Shown one piece after another: positions 9,901 to 18,832 of a stretch of 64,000 bases of DNA. The notes under the pieces were generated by a model, which did no database searches, had not been told where the DNA came from, and saw only the letters and a program-made list of their open reading frames with translations. Source of the DNA: CAVSIS01 sp963814875 (GTDB taxonomy: Bacteria; Acidobacteriota; Thermoanaerobaculia; Thermoanaerobaculales; Sulfomarinibacteraceae); the NCBI GenBank assembly GCA_963814875.1, contig CAWFFJ010000029.1, positions 1-64,000 of the forward strand, given 5' to 3'. The position numbers and the translations under genes were made by a program. Position 1 is the first letter of the stretch. Every line of letters begins with the position of its first letter.

Positions 9901-10200
9901 GGTGACCCGGGCCGGCATGCCGCCGCCCGAGGCCACCACGTAGATGTCGACGTTGCCGTCGTAGTTGCCCGAGAAGGCGATGCGGCTGCCGTCCGGGGAG
10001 AAGCGCGGGAAGCTCTCTTCGCCCGACGGCGTGCTGAGCTGGTGCGCCACGCCGCCGGCCTTGTCCACCACCCAGATGTCACCGCCGTAGACGAAGGCGA
10101 TCTGGGTCTCGGAGACGTCAGGGTAGCGGAACATCCTGGCGTGGACCTGGGCGTTGGCCGGCGCCGCAGTGGCTGCCAGCAGGCCCACGAGCAGGGCCAC
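6901..10200 (-). CDS. Tricorn-like protease (S41 family) with beta-propeller
   Basis: The 1099-residue product follows the tricorn layout: an exported N-terminus, two beta-propeller regions with WD40/TolB-like strands (SPDGSRIAFSGNYDGN, SPDSKRVAFVDHTS), a PDZ-like region near 785-850 and a C-terminal S41 peptidase. Catalytic candidates are H about 764 (NSSHTYV) and S987 in GWAGSGGDAFP. Residues about 530-600 are a Lys/Ala/Asp-rich low-complexity insert separating propeller and protease. The readable frame starts at GTG 10200, but the best start is ATG 10234, which has AAGGAGG upstream and lies in another frame (see finding); the hydrophobic signal sequence straddles the break. Tricorn relatives degrade oligopeptides; the signal sequence suggests this one acts in the periplasm. 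Confidence 0.9.
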   Translation of the reverse strand: MALLVGLLAATAAPANAQVHARMFRYPDVSETQIAFVYGGDIWVVDKAGGVAHQLSTPSGEESFPRFSPDGSRIAFSGNYDGNVDIYVVASGGGMPARVTHHPGPDRMLDWTPDGSDLLFASSRASGSRRFNQLYTVAVDGGLPSRLPLAYGEFASYSPDGGRLAFTTKAREFRHWKRYRGGLAPDIWLIDLHTLDARNLTASDANDMQPMWHGSTLYFLSDRGPDQRSNLWAMDFDGGPPRQLTHFTDFDVTWPAIGPSDIVFQAGDRLWLLDLASEREHEVQVTVTTDLATIRPHMVNVSDLIADADISPSGKRAVFEARGDVFTVPAEHGPIRQLAAASGSAERTPRWSPDGEQIAYWSDASGEYELVVQPADGSGEPKTLTHLGPGYRYQPFWSPDSKRVAFVDHTSTLRIYDLDADRLTEVDRLPYTLHPGRVRAEVSWSRDGRWLAYARTLPTQQGAVFLFDTSSGERHQVTSGYFSDTAPVFDPDGKYLYYLSNRDLAPVYSDVDSTWIYPNTTNLVAVTLRRDVASPLSERNDVEGAKADEKADAAKAEAPAKKKANAKAKTAKDAKDADEKGADAKPPEPVKIDLDGFEARAVVMPPEAGNWGELRAVSGKIVYRRTPRSGAVEGPSPIMFWDLEGREEKTILDDADGFGISADGKKMLVVAKGGWAIVDVAPAQKMDKPLATKDLETMLDPRSEWRQMFRDVWRTYRDIFYDPNLHGLDWNALGARYGALIDDAVTRWDVNYAIGELIGEVNSSHTYVSGGDTETPKRRRVGLLGVDWEVADGAYRIARIVRGAPWDIEVRSPLLEPGVDVKEGEYVLAVNGRPLDVASDPYAPFEGLADEAVLLTVNGRPTAEGARRVLVKTLDSEARLRYLEWVDGNRQRVEKASGGRIGYVYVPDTGLNGQTELVRQFNSQMLHEGLIIDERFNGGGQIPDRFVELMNRPKVEHIVFRDGDVVSWPQVTHVGPKAMLINGWAGSGGDAFPDIFKKLEVGPLIGERTWGGLIGPATRHALVDGGAYTAPEGRFFDPGQKWFAEGHGVDPDIAVVDDPGAMARGGDPQLEAAVADLMRRLADNPPAEPQPPAFEKRVP

Positions 10201-10415
10201 GGCTAGGGTGGCGGTCGAAGCGTCGCAGTGTCATCGGGTCCTCCTTGGTGGGTTTCGCACGGGAACCGAATCCGGAGCGGAGTCGCTCTGCCCGGAACCG
10301 GAAGGGTCGGACATCCAGTGGGCTCGCCCAGTCTGCATCGGTTCGAACAGGAGGTACGGGCTCACGGCCATCGGGTTGCCTTCGGCTGCCAACCCGTGCA
10401 GGTTCGCTCGAACGG

Positions 10416-11645
10416 TCAGCGCAGCACCCTGGCCATCCGTCCCACACCTTCGACGGCGACGTCGGTGGGGACGCCTGCGAAGCAGAGGCGTGCGAAGCCC
10501 GGCTCTGGGGCGCGCAGCGCCGCGCCCGGGGTCAGGTTGACGCCGGTCTCCTCGAGCAGGGTCCACCACAGCGCGTGCTCCGCCTCCCAGGTCGGCTCTG
10601 GCAGGAAGGGGCGCAGGTCGAGCAGCACGAAGAAACCCGCCCCAGCAGGCACGAAACCCACCCCGCCCTCGGTGAGCGCAGCGGTCACCGCGTGATAGGC
10701 CTGCCCCAGCCGCCCCTGCATGAGCGCGACGTAGCGGTCCACCCACTGGTCGTCCACGACCATCTCCCCGAGCAGGTGCTGGGTGTCCCCCGAGCAGCAG
10801 GCCCAGTAGGCGAGCCCGTCCACCGCCGCCAGCACGCGCTCGTTCTCGCTCACCAGCACGCCGCAGCGCAACCCGCTCGCAGCGAAGTCCTTGGAGAAGG
10901 CCCACACGATGTGGACCCGCTCGCCCAGAACCGGCCGCAGCGAGGCGACGCTGGTGAAGGGGCGCCTCCCGAACACCGACAGCGCGTAGACCTCGTCGAA
11001 CACGACGTGGATCCCGGCGCCCTCTGCCCAGTCGAGCACCTCCTCGAGCTCCGCCGCCGAGTAGACGGTCCCAAGCGGGTTGTCGGGCGAGGTGACGAGC
11101 AGCGCCCGCACCGGTCGGTCCGCGGCGGCGAGCGCACGATCGAGGAGTGCTGGCGTCAGTCGGAAGCCGTCCTCGACCGAACGGCAGACCGGCACGATCT
11201 CGAGGCCGTCGCGGACCCCGAGATCCATCCAGAAGCCGGCGTAGCTTGGCGTCGGAACGAGCACGGCGTCGCCGGGGTCGCCAAGGGCGTAGAACAGGAT
11301 CTCGAGCACGCTGCCCGCGCCGGCGAGGACGGCGACCTGCTCCGGGGCAAACTCGCGACCCAGAAAGGTCCTCCCCATGAACCGCGCGAGCCGGGCGCGG
11401 AAGTCGCGGGCGCCGATCATCGCGTCGTAGGCGAAGGCGCCCGACGGGACTGCGCGGGCCGCCGTGGCCTTCGGCTCCAAGAGGTCCCAGACGAGACGGT
11501 TCTCCGCAACGCACAAGGGAATGTACCCGGGGTCGGTTGCGCGTCGGAAGTGCTCCTGGAGGTACTCCGGCACCGCCTGGTCGGCAAGGAGGCGTTCGCC
11601 TCGATCGGAGAGCGCTGACGTGACGGTGGAATTGAGATTCATCAT
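10416..11645 (-). CDS. PLP aminotransferase, ACC-synthase-like (class I/II)
   Basis: The 409-residue protein is a fold-type I PLP enzyme. The cofactor Lys is K252 in VWAFSKDFAASGLRCG; N189 (SPDNPLGT), D217/Y220 (FDEVY) and R260 fit the family. The start GYIPLCVAENR, AFAYDAMIGARDFR and the SKD-x-x-x-x-G-x-R active site resemble 1-aminocyclopropane-1-carboxylate synthases and their bacterial relatives more than ordinary aspartate aminotransferases. An ordinary aminotransferase or C-S lyase cannot be excluded. Two adjacent ATGs (11645 and 11642) are possible; no clear Shine-Dalgarno. It follows the RND gene by 47 bp on the same strand and could be read from the same transcript. The roughly 200 bp to the tricorn gene hold no other gene. 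Confidence 0.85.
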   Translation of the reverse strand: MMNLNSTVTSALSDRGERLLADQAVPEYLQEHFRRATDPGYIPLCVAENRLVWDLLEPKATAARAVPSGAFAYDAMIGARDFRARLARFMGRTFLGREFAPEQVAVLAGAGSVLEILFYALGDPGDAVLVPTPSYAGFWMDLGVRDGLEIVPVCRSVEDGFRLTPALLDRALAAADRPVRALLVTSPDNPLGTVYSAAELEEVLDWAEGAGIHVVFDEVYALSVFGRRPFTSVASLRPVLGERVHIVWAFSKDFAASGLRCGVLVSENERVLAAVDGLAYWACCSGDTQHLLGEMVVDDQWVDRYVALMQGRLGQAYHAVTAALTEGGVGFVPAGAGFFVLLDLRPFLPEPTWEAEHALWWTLLEETGVNLTPGAALRAPEPGFARLCFAGVPTDVAVEGVGRMARVLR

Positions 11646-11692
11646 GACGCCATTATCGCCCGCTCGGGTCGCGAAAGGCGGGACGATTCCGG

Positions 11693-14600
11693 TCAGCGCG
11701 CAGCGACGGACGGACGCACCGCGGCCGGCAGCACGGTCAGTGTAACCAGCGTCCCGACCACAAGGCCGGAGATCACGGTCACTGCGAAGGGCTGGAAGAC
11801 GTGCTCGCCGGAGCCGATCCCAATGGCCGTCGGGACCAGCGCTGCGATGGTGGTCAGGCTGGTGGCGAGCACCGGCCGCAGGCGGATGCGGACCGCCTCG
11901 AGCACGGCCGCCTCGGCATCGGCCCCCGCGGCCCGCTCGCGGTTGGCGAAGTCGACCAGCACGATGCCGTTGTTGACCCCGATACCGAGCAGCGTCAGCA
12001 CCCCGGCAGCGACCGCGATGTTGAGTCCCGTGGCGGTGACGGCGAGCCCGGCGGCGGCACCGGCCAGTCCGGCCGGGACGACCGCGAGGATCCACGCCGC
12101 CTGCCGGAAGCTGCCGAGCTGGACCGCCATGATCGCGAGGATCAGCACCGCCGCGCCCGCGAGTACCAGCGCGAGGTCACGCGCGGTCTCGAGCAGCACC
12201 TGAAACTGGCCCGTGACCTCGGCGTCCACCCCGTGCGGCAGGTCGAGTGCGTCGAGCCGGCTCTGGAGCCGCGCCGCCTGCCGCGGCAGGTTGCCCTCGA
12301 CCTCGGCGAGGACGGTCAGCTCCCTGCGGCCGTTGAGCCGCGTGATCTCGGGAGCGACGCGCTCGAGCGTGAGGTCGGCAACCGCAGACAACGGGACCGC
12401 CGACCCGTCGCGGGCCGCCACCGGCAGCGCGCCGAGGTCGTCGACCGTGCGCGCGCTGCCGGCGAGGCGGACCCATACCGAAACGCTCTCGCCCTCGCGC
12501 ACGATCTCGAGCACCTCGGCCCCCCACACCGCCGCCGCGAGGGTCGTCCGGGTGGCGGCCGGATCGACGCCGAGGGCGGCGCAACGCTCGCCGTCGAGGC
12601 GGACCACGAGCTCCGGGCGGTGGAAACGGGAGTTGTCGGCCACGCCCGAGACAGCGGCGTCTCCGCGCAGCATCGCGGCCACCTGGCCCGCGGCGTCCTC
12701 GATCGAGGCCTGGTCGTCGCCGTACACCGTCACGCCGAACAACGCCGGCAGACCCGAGAAGCTCTCGTCCATCTTCTCCTGGGTCGGCTGATGGAGCAGG
12801 AGCACCACACCTTCCAGGCTCGAGCTCGCCGCGTGCAGCTGGGCGAGGACGTCGTCCGCCGTCACCCGGCGCGCGGCGAGCGGCGCCAGCTTGATCAGGA
12901 GCTCTCCGCGGTTGACGCCCTCGACCTCGGCGCCGCCGGCCGGCGCCCCGACCCGCGACTCCACCATGACCACGCCCGGAAGCGACCTCGCGATCCTCGT
13001 GATCTCGGACGCCACTCTCTGGCTCTCGCTCAACGACACCCCCGGCGGGAGCACGTACTCGACCAGCAGGGCGCCCTCGTCGACCGGCGGCAGCAGCGAG
13101 ACCACACCGTGGCGCAGGAGGAGGCTGGCGGCGAGACCGAGTGAGATCAGCAGGGCCAGCAAGAGCGTGACGGCGCGTCGGGGCAGGGTGTGACGGAGCA
13201 GCCCGACAAGGCGATCGCCCGCCGCGGCGACCATGCGGGGGCCGAGACGCGCCCGCTCCGGGCGCGGGGCGACGCGGCCGAAGGCGAGCATGACCGGCAC
13301 CGTGGTCAGGGACAGCGCCAACGACGCCAGCAGTGCGCTCGACACCGTAACCCCGAACGGGCGCAGAAAGACCGAGGCAAGACCGCCGACCAGCAGCAGA
13401 GGCGCGAACGAGGCGACCGTCGTCAAGGTCCCGGAGGCGTCCGGACCCGCGATCTCGAGAGTGCCCTCGAGCGCGGCGGCAGCCGGCGTCGCACCCCGCT
13501 CCCGGTGCCGGAAGACGTTCTCAGCGATCACGATGGCATCGTCGACGACCATCCCCACGGCGAGCGTCAGCGCGGCGAGAGTGATCACGTTCATAGTCTC
13601 GCCGAGAGACCACAGCACGGCCACTGTCGCGAGCAGCGCGAGCGGGATCGTGGTCGCCACCGCGACGGTGGGGCGCAGCTCGCCGAGCAGCAGCCACAGC
13701 ACAGCAACCGCGAGGACCGCACCGAGCAGCAGATCGTGACCGATCGCGGTCCGAGCGGCGCGGAGGACCTCCGCCTGGTCGTAGAACTGGCGCACCTGAG
13801 CCCCAGCAGGAAGCACTCCGCGGAGACGTTCGAGCTCACGGCGGACGCCGTCGACGACCTCGATGGTGCTTGCTCCGGGCTGCTTGCGCACCATCAGGGC
13901 GACAGCCGGCCGGTTGTCGGCGCGGACCTCACTGTGCCGCGGAGCCCTACCGGCACCCACCGCCGCGATCGCGTCGAGACGCACCGTGCGGCCGTCGGGG
14001 AGCACGACCGGAACGGCCGCGAGGTCGGCCGCGCCGCGCAGCCGGGAGTCGACGCGGACCACGACGTCCTCGCTCGAGCGTTCGATGAAACCGGCCGGCT
14101 CCGCGCCGTGCGCCCGTCGGATCGCCGCCACCAGGTCGTCGACCCCGAGCCCGAGCGCGAGCAGCCGCGCCGGAGGCGCGTCGACCCAGAGCGCCGGCCG
14201 CTCGCCGCCCAGGACCTCGACCAGCGCAACGCCGTCGACGCCCATCAGCCGCGGCGCGACCTCGCGCCGGAGCAGCGACCCGAGCTCGACGGGGTCGCCA
14301 GGCGAGGTCACGGCCCAGCCCCCGACCTGCTGCAAGGTCGTGCCGATCTGCTCGAGGCGCGGGACCGCCCCGGTCGGCAAACGCGGCGTCACCTGGGCGA
14401 TCGCGGCCATCGCGGACTGGCGCGCGGCCTCGACCCCGGTGCCCCAGGTGAACTGCGCCGTCACCACCGAGATGCCTTGCTGGCTCGACGAGGACACCCG
14501 CTGCATGCCGGGGGCGCCCCGCAGGGCTTCCTCCAACCGACGGGTCACCAGCAGGTCCATATCGTCGGCGGAGAGCTCGGGAGCGTGGGTGATGACGTTC

Positions 14601-14737
14601 ACGACCGGCACGTCGAGGTCAGGGAAGAGGTCGACGCTCATGTGGAGCAGCCCGTAGCCGCCCGCACTCGCCAGGATGAGGGCCAGGAACGCGGCCTCGA
14701 GAGGCCTCGCGAGGAGGCGAGCGAGCACCCGGCGCAT
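11693..14737 (-). CDS. RND efflux transporter permease (second of two)
   Basis: The 1014-residue inner-membrane protein starts MRRVLARLLARPLEAAF with the first membrane helix and repeats the RND plan twice: a periplasmic porter loop, then a helix cluster. The helix-4 proton-relay motif is present as AVGMVVDDAIVIAENVF, with the paired Asp of drug-type (HAE) pumps. ATG 14737 is preferred to an upstream in-frame start at 14779 because it lies just after the adaptor stop (14740) and begins at the membrane helix. It is the last pump in a five-gene operon and pairs with the adaptor just upstream. Substrate unknown; the motif argues against a CusA/CzcA metal pump. Confidence 0.9.
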   Translation of the reverse strand: MRRVLARLLARPLEAAFLALILASAGGYGLLHMSVDLFPDLDVPVVNVITHAPELSADDMDLLVTRRLEEALRGAPGMQRVSSSSQQGISVVTAQFTWGTGVEAARQSAMAAIAQVTPRLPTGAVPRLEQIGTTLQQVGGWAVTSPGDPVELGSLLRREVAPRLMGVDGVALVEVLGGERPALWVDAPPARLLALGLGVDDLVAAIRRAHGAEPAGFIERSSEDVVVRVDSRLRGAADLAAVPVVLPDGRTVRLDAIAAVGAGRAPRHSEVRADNRPAVALMVRKQPGASTIEVVDGVRRELERLRGVLPAGAQVRQFYDQAEVLRAARTAIGHDLLLGAVLAVAVLWLLLGELRPTVAVATTIPLALLATVAVLWSLGETMNVITLAALTLAVGMVVDDAIVIAENVFRHRERGATPAAAALEGTLEIAGPDASGTLTTVASFAPLLLVGGLASVFLRPFGVTVSSALLASLALSLTTVPVMLAFGRVAPRPERARLGPRMVAAAGDRLVGLLRHTLPRRAVTLLLALLISLGLAASLLLRHGVVSLLPPVDEGALLVEYVLPPGVSLSESQRVASEITRIARSLPGVVMVESRVGAPAGGAEVEGVNRGELLIKLAPLAARRVTADDVLAQLHAASSSLEGVVLLLHQPTQEKMDESFSGLPALFGVTVYGDDQASIEDAAGQVAAMLRGDAAVSGVADNSRFHRPELVVRLDGERCAALGVDPAATRTTLAAAVWGAEVLEIVREGESVSVWVRLAGSARTVDDLGALPVAARDGSAVPLSAVADLTLERVAPEITRLNGRRELTVLAEVEGNLPRQAARLQSRLDALDLPHGVDAEVTGQFQVLLETARDLALVLAGAAVLILAIMAVQLGSFRQAAWILAVVPAGLAGAAAGLAVTATGLNIAVAAGVLTLLGIGVNNGIVLVDFANRERAAGADAEAAVLEAVRIRLRPVLATSLTTIAALVPTAIGIGSGEHVFQPFAVTVISGLVVGTLVTLTVLPAAVRPSVAAR

Positions 14738-14739
14738 GG

Positions 14740-15789
14740 TCAGTCCGGAGCCGTGAACGAGGTTGCGAAGCTCGCCCACAACAGCTCGTAGGCGCCCTCG
14801 GCCACGACGGTCTCACCGGCCGCCAGGCCGGAGGTGACCTCGATCCTCTCTCCGAGGGCGATCCCGAGGACGACCGGTCGCCGCTCGAACGGCGCAGCAG
14901 GGCCCACGAAGACGTACGGATGATCCTGATCGTCGCGGACCACCGCTCGCGCGGGAATCACGATGCCCTGATGCCGCTCGGTCACGATCCACCCGCTCAC
15001 CGCCGCGCCCGGCGGCATCTTCGCGAGGCCGTCACCCGTCACCCAGACCCGGGCTGCGCCTGCTGGGGACGCCACCGAAGCGACACCGGCAACCCGCGCG
15101 GTGATCACGCCGCCGCCCTCCGAGGCGATCCGCGCCTCCTGTCCAGCGCGAACCGGACGGTCCGCAGCGGCGATCACCGTCGCCGCGACCCGTCCGCTGG
15201 TCGCATCGGCGAATCGTGCGAGCTCCTCCCCCGCCGTGACCTCCTGGCCGACCGAGACCCTGCGATCGAGGAGCCGGCCCGCAAACGGGGCACGGACCTT
15301 GCGCGCGGAACCAAGGGTCAGCGCCCGCGCTTCGACGGTCGAAGCCTCGCGCTCGGCGGCGGCGAGACCGGCCCGCGCGTCGGAAACCTCGGAGGGACGC
15401 GCGAGGTGGTCGGACTCCCGTCGTCGCGCCCGCTCGAGCTGCTCGGACCTCGCAGCGACGGTCTCGCGTGCAGCCGAGACGGCGGCCTCAGCGGTTGCCA
15501 GCGCGGCCTCGAAGCGCGCGCCGCCGAGGCGGAAGAGGACCTCCCCAACAGGGGCCGTCTCTCCGTCCGCGACGCCGATGACGTCCACCCGGGCGTCGGC
15601 GAGCGCTTCGAGGCGAACCACCCGGGCATCCTCGACCACGCCCACGAACGGGACCCTGGCTTCCACCGGCGCGAGCTCGGCGACGGCGGTTGCGTGAGTC
15701 ATCGGCACCGGCTCCGGAGCGGTCGGGGCACGGCCGCACGCGGAGACAGTCGCGAGGGCGATGGCGAGGTAGACGATCTCAGTGCGCAC
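14740..15789 (-). CDS. RND periplasmic adaptor (membrane fusion) lipoprotein
   Basis: The 349-residue protein has a lipoprotein signal (YLAIALATVSAC), a short beta-barrel/lipoyl first half, an alpha-helical hairpin (SAARETVAARSEQLERARRR), the second lipoyl half (KVRAPFAGRLLDRRVSVGQ) and a membrane-proximal C-terminus. This is the order of HlyD/AcrA-type adaptors, which link an RND pump to TolC. It overlaps the upstream RND gene by 11 bp and ends 2 bp before the downstream RND gene, so the pair is translationally linked. Confidence 0.88.
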   Translation of the reverse strand: MRTEIVYLAIALATVSACGRAPTAPEPVPMTHATAVAELAPVEARVPFVGVVEDARVVRLEALADARVDVIGVADGETAPVGEVLFRLGGARFEAALATAEAAVSAARETVAARSEQLERARRRESDHLARPSEVSDARAGLAAAEREASTVEARALTLGSARKVRAPFAGRLLDRRVSVGQEVTAGEELARFADATSGRVAATVIAAADRPVRAGQEARIASEGGGVITARVAGVASVASPAGAARVWVTGDGLAKMPPGAAVSGWIVTERHQGIVIPARAVVRDDQDHPYVFVGPAAPFERRPVVLGIALGERIEVTSGLAAGETVVAEGAYELLWASFATSFTAPD

Positions 15790-18700
15790 GGGGAACCACC
15801 TTCGCGCCGCCGAGCAGCACGATCAACGCCGGCAGCACCAGCAGCACGAGAGGAACGGTCAGCAGCAGTCCCGCGATGATCGCGATCGCGAGCGGCTGCA
15901 GCATGGCCGAGCCCTGGCCGATCGCGAGTGCCAAGGGCAGCAGTGCAAGGATGGCGGCCGCCGCGGTCATCACGATCGGGCGCAGGCGGCGGCGGCCGGC
16001 GATGGCGAGGGCTGCGAGCGGTTCGCTCACTCCCGAGAGCAGGCTCCACTCGGTGAGGAAGAAAATCGCCGCCTCGGACGAGATGCCGATGATCATGGTG
16101 AGGCCCATCATCGACGAGATGTTGAGCTCCGACCCGGTCCACCACAGCCCGGAGAAGACCCCGGTGGCGGCGAGAAGATCGACCGCGAGGACCGAGACCG
16201 CAACGCTGAACTTCTCGTACACCGCGAGCAGCAGGATGAAGACCAGCGCGGTGGCCGCGGCGAGCACCATCAGCAGGCCGCGGAACGACTGCTGCTGCTG
16301 CTCGTAGAGCCCGCCATAGGCGACCGAGGTGGCCGCGGGCAGCCCGGCACCGGCCACGGCGCGCTTGACGTCGGCCATCACCGACCCGAGGTCGCGGCCG
16401 GAGATGCGCCCGGTCACCGCGACCATCCCCTTGAGGTTCTCGCGGGTGAGCTGCGGCTGACCGACGGTGGTGGAGAAGCTCGCCACCCGGCCAAGCCGGA
16501 CCGTGCGCCCGCCGCCGATCGGCAGGCGCAACGCCGCGATCAGGTCGAGCCGCGATCGCATCTCCTCGGGGGTCCACACCCGCACACCGACCATCTTCTC
16601 GTCGCGCTGGACCTCGGTCGCGACCTCGCCTTCGAGCGCGACGCGGGCGAGGCGCGTCACCCGATCCGGGTCCAGTCCGAGAACCTCGGCCTGCGTCCGG
16701 TCAACCCGGATGTCGACCGCGTCGCCGGCGAGGACGACGCCGTCCTTGACATCGACCACCCCGGGTACCCCGGCGACGACCTTGGCGACCTCGGACGCCT
16801 GGGCCCTGAGCTCCTCCGGCGACGACCCATAGAGCTTGACCTCGATCGGCTGCGGCACCGCCGTGAGGTCGCCGATCAGGTCCTCCATGAGCTGCGCGAA
16901 CTCGACCTCGAGCCCCGGCACGCGGGCCTGGACCCGAGCGCGGGCGTCGTCGATCACCTCGTCGATCGGACGCCGCGGACCCTGGACCAGCCGGATGAAG
17001 AAGTCGCCCTCGTTGGCCTCTGTGATGCCGCCGCCGAGGGCGAGCCCGGTCCGGCGCGACCACGTCTCGACGTCCGGGATATCCTTGAGTTGGGCCTCCA
17101 ACAGGCGCAGCCGGCGGTCCGTCTCGGTCAGCGAGGTCCCCGCGGGAGCCACGTAGTCGAGGATGAAGCCGCCCTCGTCCATCGAGGGCATGAAGCCCGA
17201 GCCGACCTGGCGCAGGCCGAGCCAGCCGAGGGCAAGCAGCGGCAAAATCACGAGCGCGACCAGCGCCGGGCGCGCGAGCAGCCGGCGCACGAGGCGCTCA
17301 TAGCCGTCGAGCACGTGGGCCAGCCACCATCCGACGTCGTCCGCGTGGGCCTCGCGGGCGCCGAGCAGGCGATCGGCCAGGGCCGGGACCGCGGTCGCGG
17401 CAAACAGGAAGGAGATCGCGAGCGCAGCGGCCATGGTCACGGAGAGCGCCTTGAAGAAGGCGCCCGTCACGCCGGTCAGGAATGCGAGCGGGACGAAGAT
17501 GATCACGGTCGCCGCCGACGAGGCGGCGAGTGGGCCGAGCATCTCGCGGGCCGCGATCGGTACCGCGTGGTGGATGTTGTCCGGTTCCTCGCGGAGGCGG
17601 CGTACGACGTGCTCGACCACCACGATGCCGTCGTCGACGATCAGCCCTACTGCGGCGGCCATGCCGCCCAGGGTCATGATGTTGAGCCCCATGCCGAGGG
17701 CCTTGAGCACGAGCGCGGTCGCGGCGAGCACGACCGGGACCGCGAGCGAGACCACCAGGGTCACCTTCCAGCTGCGCAGGAACAGAAGCAGCACCACGAT
17801 CGCGAGCCCGATGCCGATCAGGATCGCGTCGCGGACGGAGCTGGCGGCGGCCGAGATCAGAGTCGACTGGTCGTACCAGGTTCGCACCCGAATGTCGCTC
17901 CCAACCTGAGCCCTGAAATCCGCCAGGCGGGCGCGGATGTCGCGAGAGATCCGGGTCGTGTTGCCGCCCGGCTGCTGGTAGACGTTGACCAGGACCGCGT
18001 CCTCGCCGTCCGCCGTGACCCGCGTCCACTCCGGCTCGGTCGCGTCCTCGACGGTCGCGACGTCGGACAGGTGCACGACACCGGTCGGCCCCCGCCGCAC
18101 GATCACCGCGTCGAGATCGGCGAGCGCGAGGAAACGCGTGTCCGACAGCACCAGGTAGAGCTTTTCGTTCTCCTCGAGGCGACCCACGGCCTCGACCACG
18201 TTGGCCGCCGAGACCGCCTGCACCAGCTCCTCGAGTGTGATCCCGGCAGCGGTGAGCCGCTCGGGGTCCGCGACGACGCGGTACTCCTCGGTGCGCCCGC
18301 CGAGGATCTTCACCGAGGCGACGCCCTCGACCGTCGACACCAGAGGTCGCAGACGATACAGGCCGATGTCCCGCAGCTCGACCGGCGACCGGGTCGCCGA
18401 GGTCAGGCTGAGGCCCATCACCGGAAACACGGTCGGGTCCATTCGCCGGACCTCGTAGCCGAGCCCCGCGGGCAGCGTGGAACGGACGTGGGCGATCGCC
18501 GACTCGACCTCGAGGGTCGCCGCGATCATGTCCAGGCCCCAGTCGAAGTTGACCGAGATCTCGCAGCTCCCGCGGCTGGTGTTCGAACGCACCGAGCGCA
18601 CTCCGGGAACCGCGCGCACCGCCTCCTCCAGCGGCCGGGTGACCTCGACCACCATCCGGTCCGCGGGCCGGTCGCCGGCGTCGGCGCTGACCACGATGCG

Positions 18701-18832
18701 TGGGAAGGTCGTGCGCGGGAAGAGACTGACCGGCAGGCCGAGCAGCGAGGCGCCGCCGGCCAAGGCCAGCACGGCGACCGCGAACAGGATGCTGCGGCGG
18801 TGGTCGCGCAGCCAGTGGGCCGCCGTGGTCAC
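15779..18832 (-). CDS. RND efflux transporter permease (first of two)
   Basis: The 1017-residue protein has the full RND arrangement: N-terminal helix (ILFAVAVLALAGGASLLG), porter domain, helix-4 motif AAVGLIVDDGIVVVEHVV with paired Asp, and a duplicated second half starting near VALVILPLLALGWLGLRQ. It overlaps its adaptor (18829-19911) by 4 bp and the second adaptor by 11 bp. Its sequence is clearly different from the second pump in this operon, so the two are not a recent duplication. Proton-driven export of small amphiphiles is the likely role. Confidence 0.9.
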   Translation of the reverse strand: MTTAAHWLRDHRRSILFAVAVLALAGGASLLGLPVSLFPRTTFPRIVVSADAGDRPADRMVVEVTRPLEEAVRAVPGVRSVRSNTSRGSCEISVNFDWGLDMIAATLEVESAIAHVRSTLPAGLGYEVRRMDPTVFPVMGLSLTSATRSPVELRDIGLYRLRPLVSTVEGVASVKILGGRTEEYRVVADPERLTAAGITLEELVQAVSAANVVEAVGRLEENEKLYLVLSDTRFLALADLDAVIVRRGPTGVVHLSDVATVEDATEPEWTRVTADGEDAVLVNVYQQPGGNTTRISRDIRARLADFRAQVGSDIRVRTWYDQSTLISAAASSVRDAILIGIGLAIVVLLLFLRSWKVTLVVSLAVPVVLAATALVLKALGMGLNIMTLGGMAAAVGLIVDDGIVVVEHVVRRLREEPDNIHHAVPIAAREMLGPLAASSAATVIIFVPLAFLTGVTGAFFKALSVTMAAALAISFLFAATAVPALADRLLGAREAHADDVGWWLAHVLDGYERLVRRLLARPALVALVILPLLALGWLGLRQVGSGFMPSMDEGGFILDYVAPAGTSLTETDRRLRLLEAQLKDIPDVETWSRRTGLALGGGITEANEGDFFIRLVQGPRRPIDEVIDDARARVQARVPGLEVEFAQLMEDLIGDLTAVPQPIEVKLYGSSPEELRAQASEVAKVVAGVPGVVDVKDGVVLAGDAVDIRVDRTQAEVLGLDPDRVTRLARVALEGEVATEVQRDEKMVGVRVWTPEEMRSRLDLIAALRLPIGGGRTVRLGRVASFSTTVGQPQLTRENLKGMVAVTGRISGRDLGSVMADVKRAVAGAGLPAATSVAYGGLYEQQQQSFRGLLMVLAAATALVFILLLAVYEKFSVAVSVLAVDLLAATGVFSGLWWTGSELNISSMMGLTMIIGISSEAAIFFLTEWSLLSGVSEPLAALAIAGRRRLRPIVMTAAAAILALLPLALAIGQGSAMLQPLAIAIIAGLLLTVPLVLLVLPALIVLLGGAKVVPRAH

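Noticed and set aside
13190..14791. Long plus-strand open frame opposite the second RND pump
   Set aside because: Low-complexity Arg/Gly/His sequence with no domain; the minus strand carries an unmistakable RND protein.
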